Below the pieces are notes generated by a model. The model searched no databases. It worked only from the letters and a program-made list of their open reading frames with translations, and had not been told where the DNA came from. Source: Methanomicrobiales archaeon (GTDB lineage Archaea; Halobacteriota; Methanomicrobia; Methanomicrobiales; JACTUA01). From it: a stretch of 64,000 nucleotides of DNA. Within the stretch, counting starts at the first letter, position 1, and the number at the start of each line of letters is the position of its first letter. Location: positions 37,685 through 101,684 of the forward strand of contig JASEFH010000009.1 of the NCBI GenBank assembly GCA_030019205.1. The letters run 5' to 3'. Below are positions 1-10,300 of this stretch, piece by piece. The position numbers and the translations under genes are program-made.

Positions 1-1
1 C

Positions 2-694
2 TCCCTGGATCCCGCAGGTGCCGCAGAGACGATGGATCTGCTGGACGAGCTCCATGAACGCGGCACCCTGGTTGTCATCTCCACGCACGACGTCGAGCTA
101 GCCTACCGCTGGGCGGACGATGTGATCCTGATGGCCGAGGGGACCGTGCTTCGGCGCGCACCGCCCGGGGTGCTCTTCGCCGACCCGGAACTGGTGCGGC
201 GCGCCCGTCTCACCATGCCGCAGCTCCTGGAGCTCCACTCGGCCCTGACGGCTCGGGGCCTGCTGGACGGCGGCGATCCCCCCTCCGGCGTGCTGGAGAT
301 GGTGCAGAACATCGAACGCGCGGCGGGCCGCGGTGCCGCTGGAGAGCGGGGCGCGATCTACCTCATGGATGCGAAGGCCTGTGACGGCGGTACGGTGCAC
401 CGGATGCTCGCGAGCGGGCAGATCTGCGCTATCGGCGCCATGGGCACCCATGCGAAGCAGCGCCTCGAGCAGGAGCGGATCGTCCCGCAGTTCACGCACG
501 ACGTGATCGACCGATGCCTGATGGAGGCGATCCTGGGGCGGAGCACCCTCATCGTCACCTCCGGGGGAATGCTGCAGCGCGTCCAGCAGCGGGTGGAGGC
601 GTTCTGCGAGAGGAGCCGCCTGCGGGTGTCCGCGATCCTCCTCGAGGCGACGGTTCCACCCGGCAACCCGCGGACGCAGGATGATAGCGCATGA
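2..694 (+). CDS. cbiO: CbiO-type ABC transporter ATPase, 3' part
   Basis: The gene enters from the left edge, so the Walker A and signature motifs are missing. The visible part opens at the D-loop (SLDP) and continues through the switch region VVISTHD, whose His is the H-loop residue. This is the usual end of the nucleotide-binding domain of cobalt or nickel energy-coupling-factor transporters. About 140 further residues follow (for example IGAMGTHAK and LIVTSGGML), longer than a minimal ATPase. The protein would energise metal uptake at the inner face of the membrane. Its stop overlaps the start of the next gene (ATGA), a corrinoid or F430 pathway amidase, which supports a cobalt or nickel role. 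The exact metal is inferred. Confidence 0.8.
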   Translation, partial: SLDPAGAAETMDLLDELHERGTLVVISTHDVELAYRWADDVILMAEGTVLRRAPPGVLFADPELVRRARLTMPQLLELHSALTARGLLDGGDPPSGVLEMVQNIERAAGRGAAGERGAIYLMDAKACDGGTVHRMLASGQICAIGAMGTHAKQRLEQERIVPQFTHDVIDRCLMEAILGRSTLIVTSGGMLQRVQQRVEAFCERSRLRVSAILLEATVPPGNPRTQDDSA

Positions 695-2043
695 ACACGT
701 ACGGATCGATCGGGATGATCCGCATTCCGCGCATCGTCGTCGCCGGAACCCACAGCGGCTGCGGCAAGACCACGGTGGCGAGCGGACTGATGGCCGCCCT
801 CGCAGCCCGCGGGCTGCACGTCCAGCCCTTCAAGGTGGGGCCGGACTTCATCGATCCCACGCACCACACAGCCATCTGCGGCCGCCATTCGAGGAACCTG
901 GATCCTTACATGATGGGGCGGAAGGGTGTGGAGGAGACGTTCGCTGCAGCGGTTCGGGGTGCCGATATTGCGGTCATCGAGGGCGTGATGGGGCTCTACG
1001 ACGGCATGGACGGCTCCGAGACCTCCAGCACCGCGGAGGTGGCGAAGATTCTGCAGGCGCCGGTGGTGCTAGTAATCGACGCACGCGGCATGTCGAGGTC
1101 GATCCATGCGGTGGTGCGGGGTTATGCGGGGTTCGATCCCGCAACGCGGATCGCCGGCGTCATCCTGAACCGGGTGGGAAGCGAACGCCATCGGAGGTCG
1201 ATCGAACCTGCACTGGAGATACCCGCCCTCGGCTGGATCCCCCGCCGGACGGATCTGTCGGTGCAGAGCCGCCACCTCGGACTTGCCATGGCCCACGAGA
1301 GCGGCAAAATGAGCCTCTTCGGGCGCATCATAGAGGAGACCTGCGATCTGGAGGGGATCGTGAAGGTGGCCGGAACGGCGCCCCCGCTCCCCGGGACGGA
1401 TCTGTCCGCCCCTCTCCCCGAACCGGACGTCCAGATCGGGGTTGCCCGGGACGAGGCGTTCTGCTTCTACTACCCGGACAACCTTGAGCGGCTTGCCGCT
1501 GCCGGTGCCGGGGTGCGGTTCTTCAGCCCGATCCGTGACTCCCTGCCCGCGGTGGATCTGATCTACCTCGGCGGGGGATACCCGGAGCTCCATGCAGCCG
1601 CCCTCGAGCGATCGCCCTGCACGAAGGAGATCCGGAAGGCGGCGGACGGCGGCATGCCCATCTACGGGGAGTGCGGTGGACTGCTCTACCTCACCGGCGG
1701 GCTCGATGCGGAGAGGTTCTACCGCTTCGGCGGCATTCTCCCCGCCCATTCGGTGATGGAGGATCGGATCCAGGGACTCGGCTACGTCGAGGCCTCGGTC
1801 CGGCAGGGCACGGATCTCCTGCCGTCCGATCTCGCCTACCGCGGCCACGAGTTCCACTACTCCCGCGTGGAGTGCGGCAGGGACGCACGGTTCGCGGTGT
1901 CGCTCCAGCGGGGAACCGGGATAGAGAGGGGCCGCGACGGGCTGTTCGTGGATTCCGTCATGGGCTGCTATACCCACGCCTACTTCTCCACAGACTTCGC
2001 AGAAGCACTCGTCGCTGCGGCACGGCGGTTCCAGCGAAGGTAG
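691..2043 (+). CDS. cbiA: Cobyrinate / Ni-sirohydrochlorin a,c-diamide synthase
   Basis: A 450-residue protein of the CobB/CbiA amidotransferase family. The N-terminal half has the dethiobiotin-synthetase-like P-loop GTHSGCGKTT near residue 17 and the segment KVGPDFIDP. The C-terminal half has the class I glutaminase site YGECGGLLYL with its Cys, and a closing CYTHAYF segment with the His. The enzyme transfers amide nitrogen from glutamine to the a and c carboxylates of cobyrinate. In methanogens the same family (CfbB) amidates Ni-sirohydrochlorin for coenzyme F430, and the sequence alone does not separate the two. The start overlaps the cbiO stop by 4 nt; an alternative ATG lies at 715. Confidence 0.88.
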   Translation: MNTYGSIGMIRIPRIVVAGTHSGCGKTTVASGLMAALAARGLHVQPFKVGPDFIDPTHHTAICGRHSRNLDPYMMGRKGVEETFAAAVRGADIAVIEGVMGLYDGMDGSETSSTAEVAKILQAPVVLVIDARGMSRSIHAVVRGYAGFDPATRIAGVILNRVGSERHRRSIEPALEIPALGWIPRRTDLSVQSRHLGLAMAHESGKMSLFGRIIEETCDLEGIVKVAGTAPPLPGTDLSAPLPEPDVQIGVARDEAFCFYYPDNLERLAAAGAGVRFFSPIRDSLPAVDLIYLGGGYPELHAAALERSPCTKEIRKAADGGMPIYGECGGLLYLTGGLDAERFYRFGGILPAHSVMEDRIQGLGYVEASVRQGTDLLPSDLAYRGHEFHYSRVECGRDARFAVSLQRGTGIERGRDGLFVDSVMGCYTHAYFSTDFAEALVAAARRFQRR

Positions 2044-2216
2044 CGGAATCCCGTCTGAAACGGCGGCACGGCTGACATATCCCATCTGCGGTAGACCCCG
2101 TGACTGCCCCCGGCATCTCACACGGTACGGCGATGGCGCATTATTCGGGCCGATATCCTGTCAGTTTCGAACCGGAGCGGTATGAGTTGAGCATGATCAT
2201 GACGACGGCAGATAGC

Positions 2217-2226
2217 TTTTTATATG
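2217..2226 (+). promoter_or_regulatory. TATA box upstream of the KGG-repeat gene
   Basis: The sequence TTTTTATATG sits in an otherwise GC-rich spacer. Transcription would start near 2245-2250, about 55 nt before the chosen start codon at 2302. This excludes the longer in-frame start at 2224, which would lie upstream of the transcript start. Confidence 0.5.
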
Positions 2227-2301
2227 ATAGTACTATATGGGGGGCGCAGGGCGTTGAAAATCCGGATACGGAGATGGTACACCGAATGGGAGGGGATGAA
2301 G

Positions 2302-2790
2302 ATGGCACAACGATCCAGGGAGGATAAACCCAGGAGGGGTCTTGCTTCCGCGGACAAAGAGACCCGAACGCGGGTGGCGAGGGCCGGGGGCAGGGCTCCG
2401 CACGCAGAGCGGGGCCTCGAGGCCGCCAGCAAGGAGACCCGGATTCGGGTAGCGCAGGCCGGGGGGAAGGCGCCGCACGCGGCGCGGGGGCTGCAGGCGG
2501 CTCCCCCGGAGACGCGGGAGCGAGTGGCCCGGGCCGGGGGACGGGCGCCGCACGAGGAGCGTGGACTGCAGGCGGCATCGGCGGAGACCCGTGAACGGGT
2601 GGCGCAGCTCGGCGGGCGTGCTTCCCACGGCGGAGGGCGGACTGCCCGGGGACGGCAGTTCATCAGCTACGACGAGAGCGCCGGGCAGTGCCGGGACCGG
2701 AGCGGGCGGTTCGTGGAGTGCCCGCCGGAGCTGAAACCGTCCAGTACGGCAGAAGCCCTCGGGAAGGAATGGACTATCCGCAGAGAGTGA
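2302..2790 (+). CDS. KGG-repeat stress hydrophilin
   Basis: A very hydrophilic 162-residue protein rich in Arg, Gly and Ala. It contains four tandem 25-residue units of the type RGL-A-ETR-RVA-AGGRAPH, which match the KGG motif of GsiB/Em-type stress proteins. The tail (YDESAGQCRDRSGRFVECP) is outside the repeats. No membrane segment or signal peptide is visible. The start is placed at the second ATG because GGGAGGGG at 2288-2295 lies 6 nt upstream of it and would abut the ATG at 2296. Proteins of this type are mostly bacterial and are thought to protect against desiccation or osmotic stress, so acquisition by transfer is possible. Confidence 0.75.
   Translation: MAQRSREDKPRRGLASADKETRTRVARAGGRAPHAERGLEAASKETRIRVAQAGGKAPHAARGLQAAPPETRERVARAGGRAPHEERGLQAASAETRERVAQLGGRASHGGGRTARGRQFISYDESAGQCRDRSGRFVECPPELKPSSTAEALGKEWTIRRE
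2335..2634 (+). repeat. Four in-frame 75-bp tandem repeats
   Basis: Units start at 2335, 2410, 2485 and 2560. Each encodes 25 residues beginning Arg-Gly-Leu. The units have diverged at the DNA level but keep ETR, RVA and GG at fixed positions, so selection acts on the protein. Confidence 0.8.
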
Positions 2791-3037
2791 ATCACGGTTA
2801 ATCCGCAATTTTGGCGATGCGGGCGGCTGCAGAGGCTTCGGTCGCCCTGCCGGCCCCTCCAGCCCTGGAAGCGCAACAGAAAATCTAAAATGCATTCCGC
2901 GGCGACATATCTCTGCTGGGAGACGGGGGATATGCACCCCGCTCCGGCGATGCCTGCGGGGATCCGCATGGGAGCGGTGGCGATTGCGCGCAGGGATCCT
3001 GCGGCGAGGCACAAATGCATTACCTGGAGAATGCTTC

Positions 3038-3619
3038 ATGATCGATAAGTTGCTGGAAGGAAACACCCGCTTCATGGAAGAAGAGTTTCAGAGTCACAGG
3101 GATTGCTACGCTGAACTCGCAAAAGGGCAGAGCCCGACAGTGCTCTGGATCGGCTGCTCGGACTCCCGCGTCATCCCCGAACGGATCACCAGAGCGAAGC
3201 CCGGGGAGATCTTCGTGCACCGCAACATCGGCAACATCATCCCCAACAATGACTGGAGCTTTGCCACGGTCCTGGAGTATGCCATCAATCACCTGAAGGT
3301 CAAGGACATCGTCGTCTGCGGCCATTCGGACTGCGGTGCGATGAAGGCGCTCGACAAGGAGACGCAGGACACCTACATACCCCTCTGGCTGAACAATGCC
3401 CGGCGGGCACGGCTCAACGTGGATGCCGCGATGGGCGCGGTCGTCACCGCGAAGGATGCCCGCGAGCGGAAGAAGAACATCGAGCTGGAGAACATCCGGC
3501 TGCAGATGGAGCACCTCCGCAACTATCCGCTCGTGCGGAAGGCGGAAGAAGAGGGCAGGATCGGTCTGCACGGCCTGTACTACGACATGGAGAGCGGAAA
3601 GCTCTCGAAGATACTCTAA
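3038..3619 (+). CDS. Beta-class carbonic anhydrase
   Basis: A 193-residue protein with the zinc and catalytic residues of beta-carbonic anhydrases: CSDSR (Cys40, Asp42, Arg44) and GHSDCGAM (His96, Cys99). It interconverts CO2 and bicarbonate in the cytoplasm. In a CO2-reducing methanogen this would supply bicarbonate to carboxylases and carbamoyl-phosphate synthesis. The start at 3038 has a GGAGA site 7 nt upstream; an extended start at 2984 lacks one. Its stop codon overlaps the stop of the convergent thioredoxin-like gene. Confidence 0.92.
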   Translation: MIDKLLEGNTRFMEEEFQSHRDCYAELAKGQSPTVLWIGCSDSRVIPERITRAKPGEIFVHRNIGNIIPNNDWSFATVLEYAINHLKVKDIVVCGHSDCGAMKALDKETQDTYIPLWLNNARRARLNVDAAMGAVVTAKDARERKKNIELENIRLQMEHLRNYPLVRKAEEEGRIGLHGLYYDMESGKLSKIL

Positions 3620-3963
3620 CCGCGGGTTAACCGCTTTTCCACCTCCTTTTGTATCAGTGGCCAGGAGATCCTGCCGATGGGGGTCAGCCGGCCGTTCACC
3701 ATCACGATCGGTAGCGGAGGGTGGTGCTTCTCGATGATCTCCCGAACGGCGTCGGGCACGCCCTCGTCGAGATTTGTGAACTTCACCTGCACGCGATCGC
3801 CATAGGCTCCGCGCATGCACGACTCGAGCGCTTTGCAGGCGTCGATCAGCGTGCCGTCGGGGTGGCAGTCGGAGAGCTCGCATGTACGACTCTCGTCGCA
3901 GGGAAACGGGCCGCAGGTTGCCGATTGAAAACCGACGATCTCGATCACGATATCAGGCTTCAT
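3616..3963 (-). CDS. Small thioredoxin-fold-like protein, cysteine-rich
   Basis: A 115-residue protein. An N-terminal beta strand (IVIEIVGF) is followed by Cys17, Cys22 and Cys28 within GFQSATCGPFPCDESRTC, then another Cys near residue 33. A later segment PPLPIVMVNGRL looks like the cis-proline strand of thioredoxin folds. The Cys spacing is not the classical CxxC. A redox, metal-binding or disulfide-carrier role is plausible, but I do not recognise a named family. It is convergent with the carbonic anhydrase gene, with stop codons overlapping by about 3 nt. Confidence 0.7.
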   Translation of the reverse strand: MKPDIVIEIVGFQSATCGPFPCDESRTCELSDCHPDGTLIDACKALESCMRGAYGDRVQVKFTNLDEGVPDAVREIIEKHHPPLPIVMVNGRLTPIGRISWPLIQKEVEKRLTRG

Positions 3964-4307
3964 GCAGGTACTCTACGCGGCGGATTGCCTTTTAGCTTCC
4001 CCTGGACGGATGCCGAAGAATGCCGCATTGTTCCGGGTCTGGTGCGGATCTCCCGTGTTTCGGGAGTTCCGTGCACGTTCGAGCCTGACCATGCCGCATT
4101 CGGTGTTTAAGACAATATGCGGATTTATTTTTCCAATATGGGCCCATATTGGAGCGCAATTATAACCGCATGGTATTTACCTATGCAATGGATTAAGTAT
4201 TTATTGTTTAAGAATGATATCTGGCTGGATAGGTAGTTCTGGACAGGCATGCCTTCGGCATCGATACGGTGGACGAGGAACAGGGGTCCGAACAGGGAGG
4301 GGCAGTT
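3964..4307. other. Intergenic region with two inverted repeats
   Basis: No gene is visible. A short hairpin (CTCCCG-TGTTT-CGGGAG) lies at 4050-4066. A perfect 22-nt palindrome lies at 4132-4153. AT-rich tracts follow at 4154-4220, including AGTATTTATTG near 4196, a likely promoter for the TPR gene. Confidence 0.5.
4132..4153. promoter_or_regulatory. Perfect 22-nt palindrome, possible operator
   Basis: The half-site TCCAATATGGG is followed immediately by its exact reverse complement. It lies within 200 nt of both divergent genes (the thioredoxin-like gene and the TPR gene) and is surrounded by AT-rich promoter-like DNA. This suits a dimeric regulator. The function is inferred. Confidence 0.4.
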
Positions 4308-5321
4308 TTGTGGGATCTTTTTAAGAAAAGGGATATTTCGAAGTGGGTCAGGGAAGGGGACGTCTTCGCCGAGCAGGGTAAATACCGTGACGCTCTCCAG
4401 TCCTACGACCGGGCGCTGGAGGTGGATCCGAACGAGCCGGAGACGCTCTTCAAGAAAGGGCTGGTCTACAAGGAGCAGGGGAAGTATATCGAGGCCATTG
4501 AGTTCTTCGACAGGGCGCTCGTAAGGGATCCGAAGAACGCCCAGATATGGTACCAGAAAGGGGTGGCGCTCGGGAACATGGAGAGGATCGAGGATGCCCT
4601 GAAGTGCTTCGACCGCATCCTGGAGATCGATCCCAAGTATGCCGTGATCGCCTGGTACCACAAAGGGCTGACTCTTGGCAAACTGGGTCGTTACGAGGAG
4701 GCGATCCAGTCCTACGACGTTGTGCTCGAGATGGACCCCAAGTACGCCATCGCCTGGTACAGCCGTGGGATCATCCTGGAGTACATGGGTCGGTACGAGG
4801 AGGCGCTCGAGTGTTTCAACAAAGCCCTGGAGATGTACAAGAAGAGTGCCGATCTCTGGTATCACAAGGGTATGACGCTCGTGAAGCTCGACCGGCAGGG
4901 AGATGCCCTCCATGCATTCGACACGGCGCTCAAGCTCGATCCCCTCCATGTGAAGGCATACCTGGGCAAGGGATCCATTCTCGAGGAGAAGGGGCAGTAC
5001 GACGAATCCATCGCCCTCTACGATCGTGTCCTCCGCATGGATCAGCGTAATGCTAAGGCCTGGTACCAGAAGGGAACCAGCCTCCAGAAGCTCGGACGGC
5101 CCGGCGAGGCGATCGAATGCTTCAACAAGGCGCTGGAGATCGTGCCCGGCAACGTCATCGTCCTCCTGAGCAAGGGGGTCGTACTGGCATCGCTAGGACA
5201 GTACCGGGCTGCCCTGATCTGCTTTGACGAGGCGCTCGCCATCCAGGACATTCCTGAAGTGCGCAATATCCGCGATGCGGTGGCAGAAGAGCTCACCGCG
5301 CAGGATACTCAGGCCGCATGA
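4308..5321 (+). CDS. Tetratricopeptide repeat protein (nine TPRs)
   Basis: A protein of about 337 residues made almost wholly of nine 34-residue TPR units, starting with the unit that contains GDVFAEQGKY. Typical positions are kept throughout: W/LxxKG, L, GxYxEA, and FDxALxxDP. There is no signal peptide or membrane segment, so it is probably a cytoplasmic scaffold. I place the start at TTG 4308 because GGGAGGGG at 4295-4302 lies 5 nt upstream. A GTG at 4269 would add 13 residues but has no ribosome-binding site. The binding partner cannot be told from the neighbours. Confidence 0.85.
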   Translation: MWDLFKKRDISKWVREGDVFAEQGKYRDALQSYDRALEVDPNEPETLFKKGLVYKEQGKYIEAIEFFDRALVRDPKNAQIWYQKGVALGNMERIEDALKCFDRILEIDPKYAVIAWYHKGLTLGKLGRYEEAIQSYDVVLEMDPKYAIAWYSRGIILEYMGRYEEALECFNKALEMYKKSADLWYHKGMTLVKLDRQGDALHAFDTALKLDPLHVKAYLGKGSILEEKGQYDESIALYDRVLRMDQRNAKAWYQKGTSLQKLGRPGEAIECFNKALEIVPGNVIVLLSKGVVLASLGQYRAALICFDEALAIQDIPEVRNIRDAVAEELTAQDTQAA

Positions 5322-6270
5322 CCCCTATTAACGGGTCTGCGGCGCCGCCAGGTGTCCTGGTCCCCCGTGAGTTTGATCGAGGGGCAATCTGCTGATGTAT
5401 TAATCGGCCCGAATATTTCCCCCCGTCTTTCAATCGGTAGTGAGGAACGGGCATACCGGTATGGGTTTCATTCCCCCACACCGATGCCTGCCGACTATAT
5501 TCCTTTTCCTGTTCGGCCGGATTCCCATGCGGCGGCATTCTCTTGACGCAGTCGTGATTTGAGTCCCCCCTGCAGAAAGGGCTCCCTCCGATGTACTCTC
5601 GTTCCGCTGTGAAAGAGATCCTCTGTAAAGATACAGAATCTCTGCGTACTCGCGAGAATATATTCGATACTGACCAGAACCGGATGCGCTTCCCGGGTTT
5701 CTCTACCTGTGCCCATTCCTATCGCTATTATGTGGGCTCTGTTGCGGGCGAGGAGCGCACCCCTCCCTCCTTCCCCGCCAGTACGATATCCTGCGGAAAG
5801 GAAGTATGGATGGCCCATATTCGACATCTTCAGCATCCTCCTGCCCCAGGATAGATTTATCCCCCAGAGGCCAGTGCGGACTGAGCCGGTTAAGCCCCCC
5901 AGATAGGCTAGCGGTACATACGGAGTGCATATCGATGGTCTCTCCGGGTATCCTGCTCCGCCAATCCAGGCTTTTCTACAGTCAGGACGGCGGCGATTCC
6001 ACCCGCACCTTGCTCCGAATCTCCGACAGGATGGAGAGAAAGCCTCCCCCTGACCTGATCCTCCCCTCGGTCAATAGGCCACAGAATAGATGACAGAGTA
6101 CCGAAAAACCGGGGATAGTCGCCGAGAGGAGCCCGACCCGTTGTTGCCCAAGCATGAAATGCAGCGCGCATCGCCGCCGGGCATACCGTCTGGTCGTACG
6201 CAGGCGCCGAACCGAGCGCATCGGTGCACTACCGTTAAGAACTCGAGACCACCATGTACTATGGTAATTC
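5322..6270. other. Long intergenic region before carA
   Basis: No credible gene is visible on either strand; the open frames lack start signals and protein-like composition. It contains one copy of the dispersed GC-rich repeat at 5752-5788. No clear TATA box for carA was identified. Confidence 0.5.
5752..5788 (+). repeat. Dispersed GC-rich repeat, copy A
   Basis: The 15-mer GGAGCGCACCCCTCC at 5752-5766 is identical to 25182-25196. It is followed by the core CCCCGCCAGTACGATA at 5773-5788. The same two-block arrangement recurs at 19538-19582 and 25182-25230. Confidence 0.6.
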
Positions 6271-7329
6271 ATGAAGGCAGTCCTGGGTCTTGAAGACGGT
6301 ACCTACTGTGTCGGGAACGGGTTCGGCGTCGAGGGATGCGCTTCAGGGGAGCTGGTTTTTACAACGCAGATGAGCGGTTACATGGAGGCATTGACGGATC
6401 CCAGCTATTGCGGCCAGATCCTGATGTTCACCTACCCCCTGATCGGCAACTACGGTGTGGATTTTGAGAACTTCCAGAGCCGGAGAGTGCATGCGATGGG
6501 GTGCGTCGTCCGCGACCTCTGCTCCGCACCCGTGCGTCTGCCGTCGATTCCCGCCTATTTCCTCGAGAACGACCTGCTCGGCATCAGCGGTGTCGATACC
6601 CGCATGCTCACCATCCGCCTGCGGGAACACGGTACCATGCGGGCGACGCTTCTCGTGGGCGACGACGACGGGGCGGAGGCGGTGGAGCGGGCCCGCCGTG
6701 CGCCGCAGATCTCCGACTGCGAGGTGATACCTCAGGTCACCTGCTCCGCCCCCTATCATCTCCCCGGGCCCGGAAAGAGGATTGCCGTCTTGGACCTCGG
6801 GATCAAGCGGAACATGATCTTCAGCCTCCAGCAGCGGGGGGCCGACCTCCATATCTTTCCGGCGGACGCGGTATACGGCGAGGTGGCCGCCTGCGAACCG
6901 CAGGCTCTCTTCATCAGCAACGGACCGGGGGACCCGCGGCGCGCTGTTCGGGCGATCGAGTGCGTCCGGCAGGCGATCGGGGAACTGCCGATCTTCGGGA
7001 TCTGCATGGGCATCCAGGTGACGGGGCTGGCCCTGGGCGCCGAGACCTACAAGCTGAAGTTCGGGCACCGCGGCGCCAACCAGCCGGTGCGCCACAACCT
7101 CGACGGGCGGATCTTCATCACCACCCAGAACCACGGATTCTGCGTTGATCCGGATACGCTCCCCGAAGGCTGCGTCATCTCCCATACCAACGTCAACGAC
7201 GGCACGATGGAAGGTTTTTCGCTACCGGACCTGGACATCTCCTGCGTCCAGTTCCACCCCGAAGCCCATGGCGGACCTCGGGATACGGAAACTCACTACT
7301 TCGAGGATATGTTCCGGAGGATCCCCTGA
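6271..7329 (+). CDS. carA: Carbamoyl-phosphate synthase small subunit
   Basis: A 352-residue glutaminase subunit. The N-terminal domain starts KAVLGLEDGTYCVG. The class I amidotransferase domain has the nucleophile in FGICMGIQ (Cys about 245) and the His and Glu in FHPEAHGGP near the end. The usual CLGHQ nucleophile motif reads CMGIQ here, but the triad is complete. It hydrolyses glutamine and channels ammonia to CarB for arginine and pyrimidine synthesis. Its TGA shares one base with the carB start (TGATG), so the two are translationally coupled. Confidence 0.95.
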   Translation: MKAVLGLEDGTYCVGNGFGVEGCASGELVFTTQMSGYMEALTDPSYCGQILMFTYPLIGNYGVDFENFQSRRVHAMGCVVRDLCSAPVRLPSIPAYFLENDLLGISGVDTRMLTIRLREHGTMRATLLVGDDDGAEAVERARRAPQISDCEVIPQVTCSAPYHLPGPGKRIAVLDLGIKRNMIFSLQQRGADLHIFPADAVYGEVAACEPQALFISNGPGDPRRAVRAIECVRQAIGELPIFGICMGIQVTGLALGAETYKLKFGHRGANQPVRHNLDGRIFITTQNHGFCVDPDTLPEGCVISHTNVNDGTMEGFSLPDLDISCVQFHPEAHGGPRDTETHYFEDMFRRIP

Positions 7330-10300
7330 TGCCCCGCAAACCGCACATCAAAAAAGTGCTCCTGATCGGCTCGGGGCCGATCCAGATCGGCCAGGCGGCC
7401 GAGTTCGACTTCTCCGGTTCGCAGGCCTGTCGCGCCCTGCGGGAGGAGGGGGTAAAAGTTGTCCTGGTGAACTCCAATCCCGCGACGATCCAGACCGATC
7501 CGGAGATGGCGGACGTGATCTATCTCGAACCGATCCGCCCCGAGATCGTGGCGAAGATCATCGAGAAAGAACGCCCCGACGGCATCCTCTCTGGTATGGG
7601 GGGGCAGACGGGATTGAACATGACCGCGGAACTGGCGGAGCGTGGGGCGCTCCAGGGCATGGAGATCCTGGGCACCCCGCTCGAGGCGATCTACCGCGGC
7701 GAGGATCGCCAGCAGTTCAAGGATCTGATGGAGAGCATCGGCGAACCGGTCCCGAAGAGTATGATCCTCCGCTCCCTGGACCAGCTCGACGAGGCACTCG
7801 CGAAAGTCGGGCTGCCCGCGATCATCCGCCCGGCATATACTCTCGGCGGCAGTGGCGGGGGGATTGCCAATACCGTGGACGAGCTCAGACGGATCGTGGA
7901 ACTCGGCCTCTCCCGCTCACGGATTCACCAGGTTCTCATCGAGGAGAGCGTGATCGGCTGGAAGGAGATCGAGTTCGAGGTGATGCGGGACGCCGCCGAC
8001 ACCTGCATCACGGTCTGCGGGATGGAGAACGTCGACGCGATGGGGATCCACACCGGAGAGAGCGTCGTCGTCGCCCCCATCCAGACTCTGCGGGACGACG
8101 AGTTTCAGACCCTCCGCAGCGCTGCCATCAAGATCATCCGAGCACTCGGTGTGCAGGGCGGCTGCAACATCCAGTTCGCCTACCGGGACGGGGACTACCG
8201 CGTGATCGAGGTGAATCCGCGTGTATCCCGGTCATCCGCCCTCGCATCCAAGGCTACCGGTTACCCGATCGCCCGCGTCGCCGCCAAGATCGCGATCGGG
8301 CTTCATCTGGACGAGATCACGAATACCGTCACCGGTTGCACGCCGGCATCGTTCGAGCCAGCCATCGATTACGTTGTGGTGAAGGTCCCCCGCTGGCCCT
8401 TCGACAAGTTCCGCAAGGCCGATCGGACGCTCACCACCGCGATGAAGAGCACGGGGGAGGTGATGGCGATCGGAAGGACTCTCGAGGAGGCCTTCAAAAA
8501 GGCGCTGCGGTCCCTCGACACGGACGTGACACGCCACACCAGCCCGGCCGAGATCCGCATGATCCTATCCCAGCCCACCGACGAGCGGTTCGCCACCCTT
8601 TTTGACGCCATCCGCGAGGGCTTCTCGATCGAGGAGATCGCCAGCCTCACCCACATCGACCCTTTCTTCCTCCAGAAGATCAAAAACATCGTCGATATGG
8701 AGAATCGTCTCCGCGAATCGCGGGATCCCGGGCTGATCCGAACCGCGAAGGAGTACGGATTCTCCAATGCGGAGATCGTGCAACTCTCGGGAGTCTCCTG
8801 GGAGGAGGTGGAGCGGATCAGCGGACTTCCCACCTTCAAGATGGTGGATACCTGTGCGGCGGAGTTCCCGGCGAGGACGCCGTACTTCTACTCCACCTGG
8901 GACGCCGCCTGCGAGATCGAGCCGAGCGACCGCCAGAAGGTGCTGATCCTGGGTTCCGGACCCATCCGCATCGGCCAGGGGATCGAGTTCGACTACTGCA
9001 CGGTTCACGCGGTCCAGGCACTCCGGGAGGAAGGCGTCGAGGTGCACATCGTCAACAACAACCCCGAGACCGTCTCCACCGACTTCGATACGTCCGACCG
9101 CCTCTTCTTCGAGCCCATGCAGCTCGAAGACGTGGTGAACATCCTCAAGAAGGACTACTACTCCGGCGTGATGGTGCAGTTCGGGGGGCAGAACTCGATC
9201 AATCTGGCCGTGCCCCTGGAGAGGGAGATCGCCCGCCTCGGTCTTGCCACCCGCATCCTGGGCACCAGCCCCGACGCGATGGACGTAGCCGAGGACCGGG
9301 ATCGGTTCAGCGTCTTCTTGGCGAGCCTCGGCATACCGAGCCCGCCCAACAGTTCCGCTTACTCCGAGGCCCAGGCTAGGGAGATCGCCGAACGGATCGG
9401 GTATCCCGTGCTGGTGCGGCCGAGCTACGTGCTCGGCGGACGCGCAATGGAGATCGTGCACGATGCCGTGGAGCTCGAGTCCTATATCAAAGAGGCGGTG
9501 CGGGTGAGCCGCAGGCATCCGGTGCTCATCGATCGCTTCCTGAGCGACGCCGTCGAGATCGACGTGGACGCCGTCTGTGACGGCAGGGAGGTGCTGATCG
9601 GAGGGATCATGGAGCACATTGAGGAGGCGGGCGTCCACTCCGGCGACTCCGCGTGCGTGATACCGCCGCAGTCCCTCACGTCCTCCCAGGTGGAGCGGCT
9701 GCGGGACTACACGCAGAAGATCGCCCTCGGGCTCGGGGTGGTCGGCCTGATCAATATCCAGTACGCCATCAAAGATGACACCGTATACGTGCTGGAGGCG
9801 AACCCGCGGGCCAGCCGCACGGTGCCCTTCGTCTCCAAGGCGACCGGAATCCCTCTGGCTAAGGTCGCCGCCAAGGTGATGCTGGGCAGGCGGATCGCGG
9901 ATCTCGGATACCACGAGCAGCCCATCCGCCACGTAGCGGTGAAGGAGGTGGTTCTCCCCTTCAACAAGCTGCCCGGCGTGGACACTGTTCTCGGCCCCGA
10001 GATGAAGAGCACGGGCGAGGTGATGGGTATCGACTACGGATTCGGCAGAGCCTTCTACAAGGCCTGCATCAGCGCCGACAATGCGCTCCCGGTCGAGGGG
10101 AATGTATTCCTCTCGATCGCCGGCGACCAGAAGGACGAGGTGGCGCCCATCGCGCGGAAGCTGCGAGAGCTGGGACTCTCGCTCTACGGAACCAGCGGAA
10201 CGATCGAGTTCCTGAACTCGATCGGGATCGAGGCCCATATGGTTCGGAAGGTGCAGGAAGGCTCCCCCAACGTGATCGACATGGTGCGGAGAGGGGAGAT

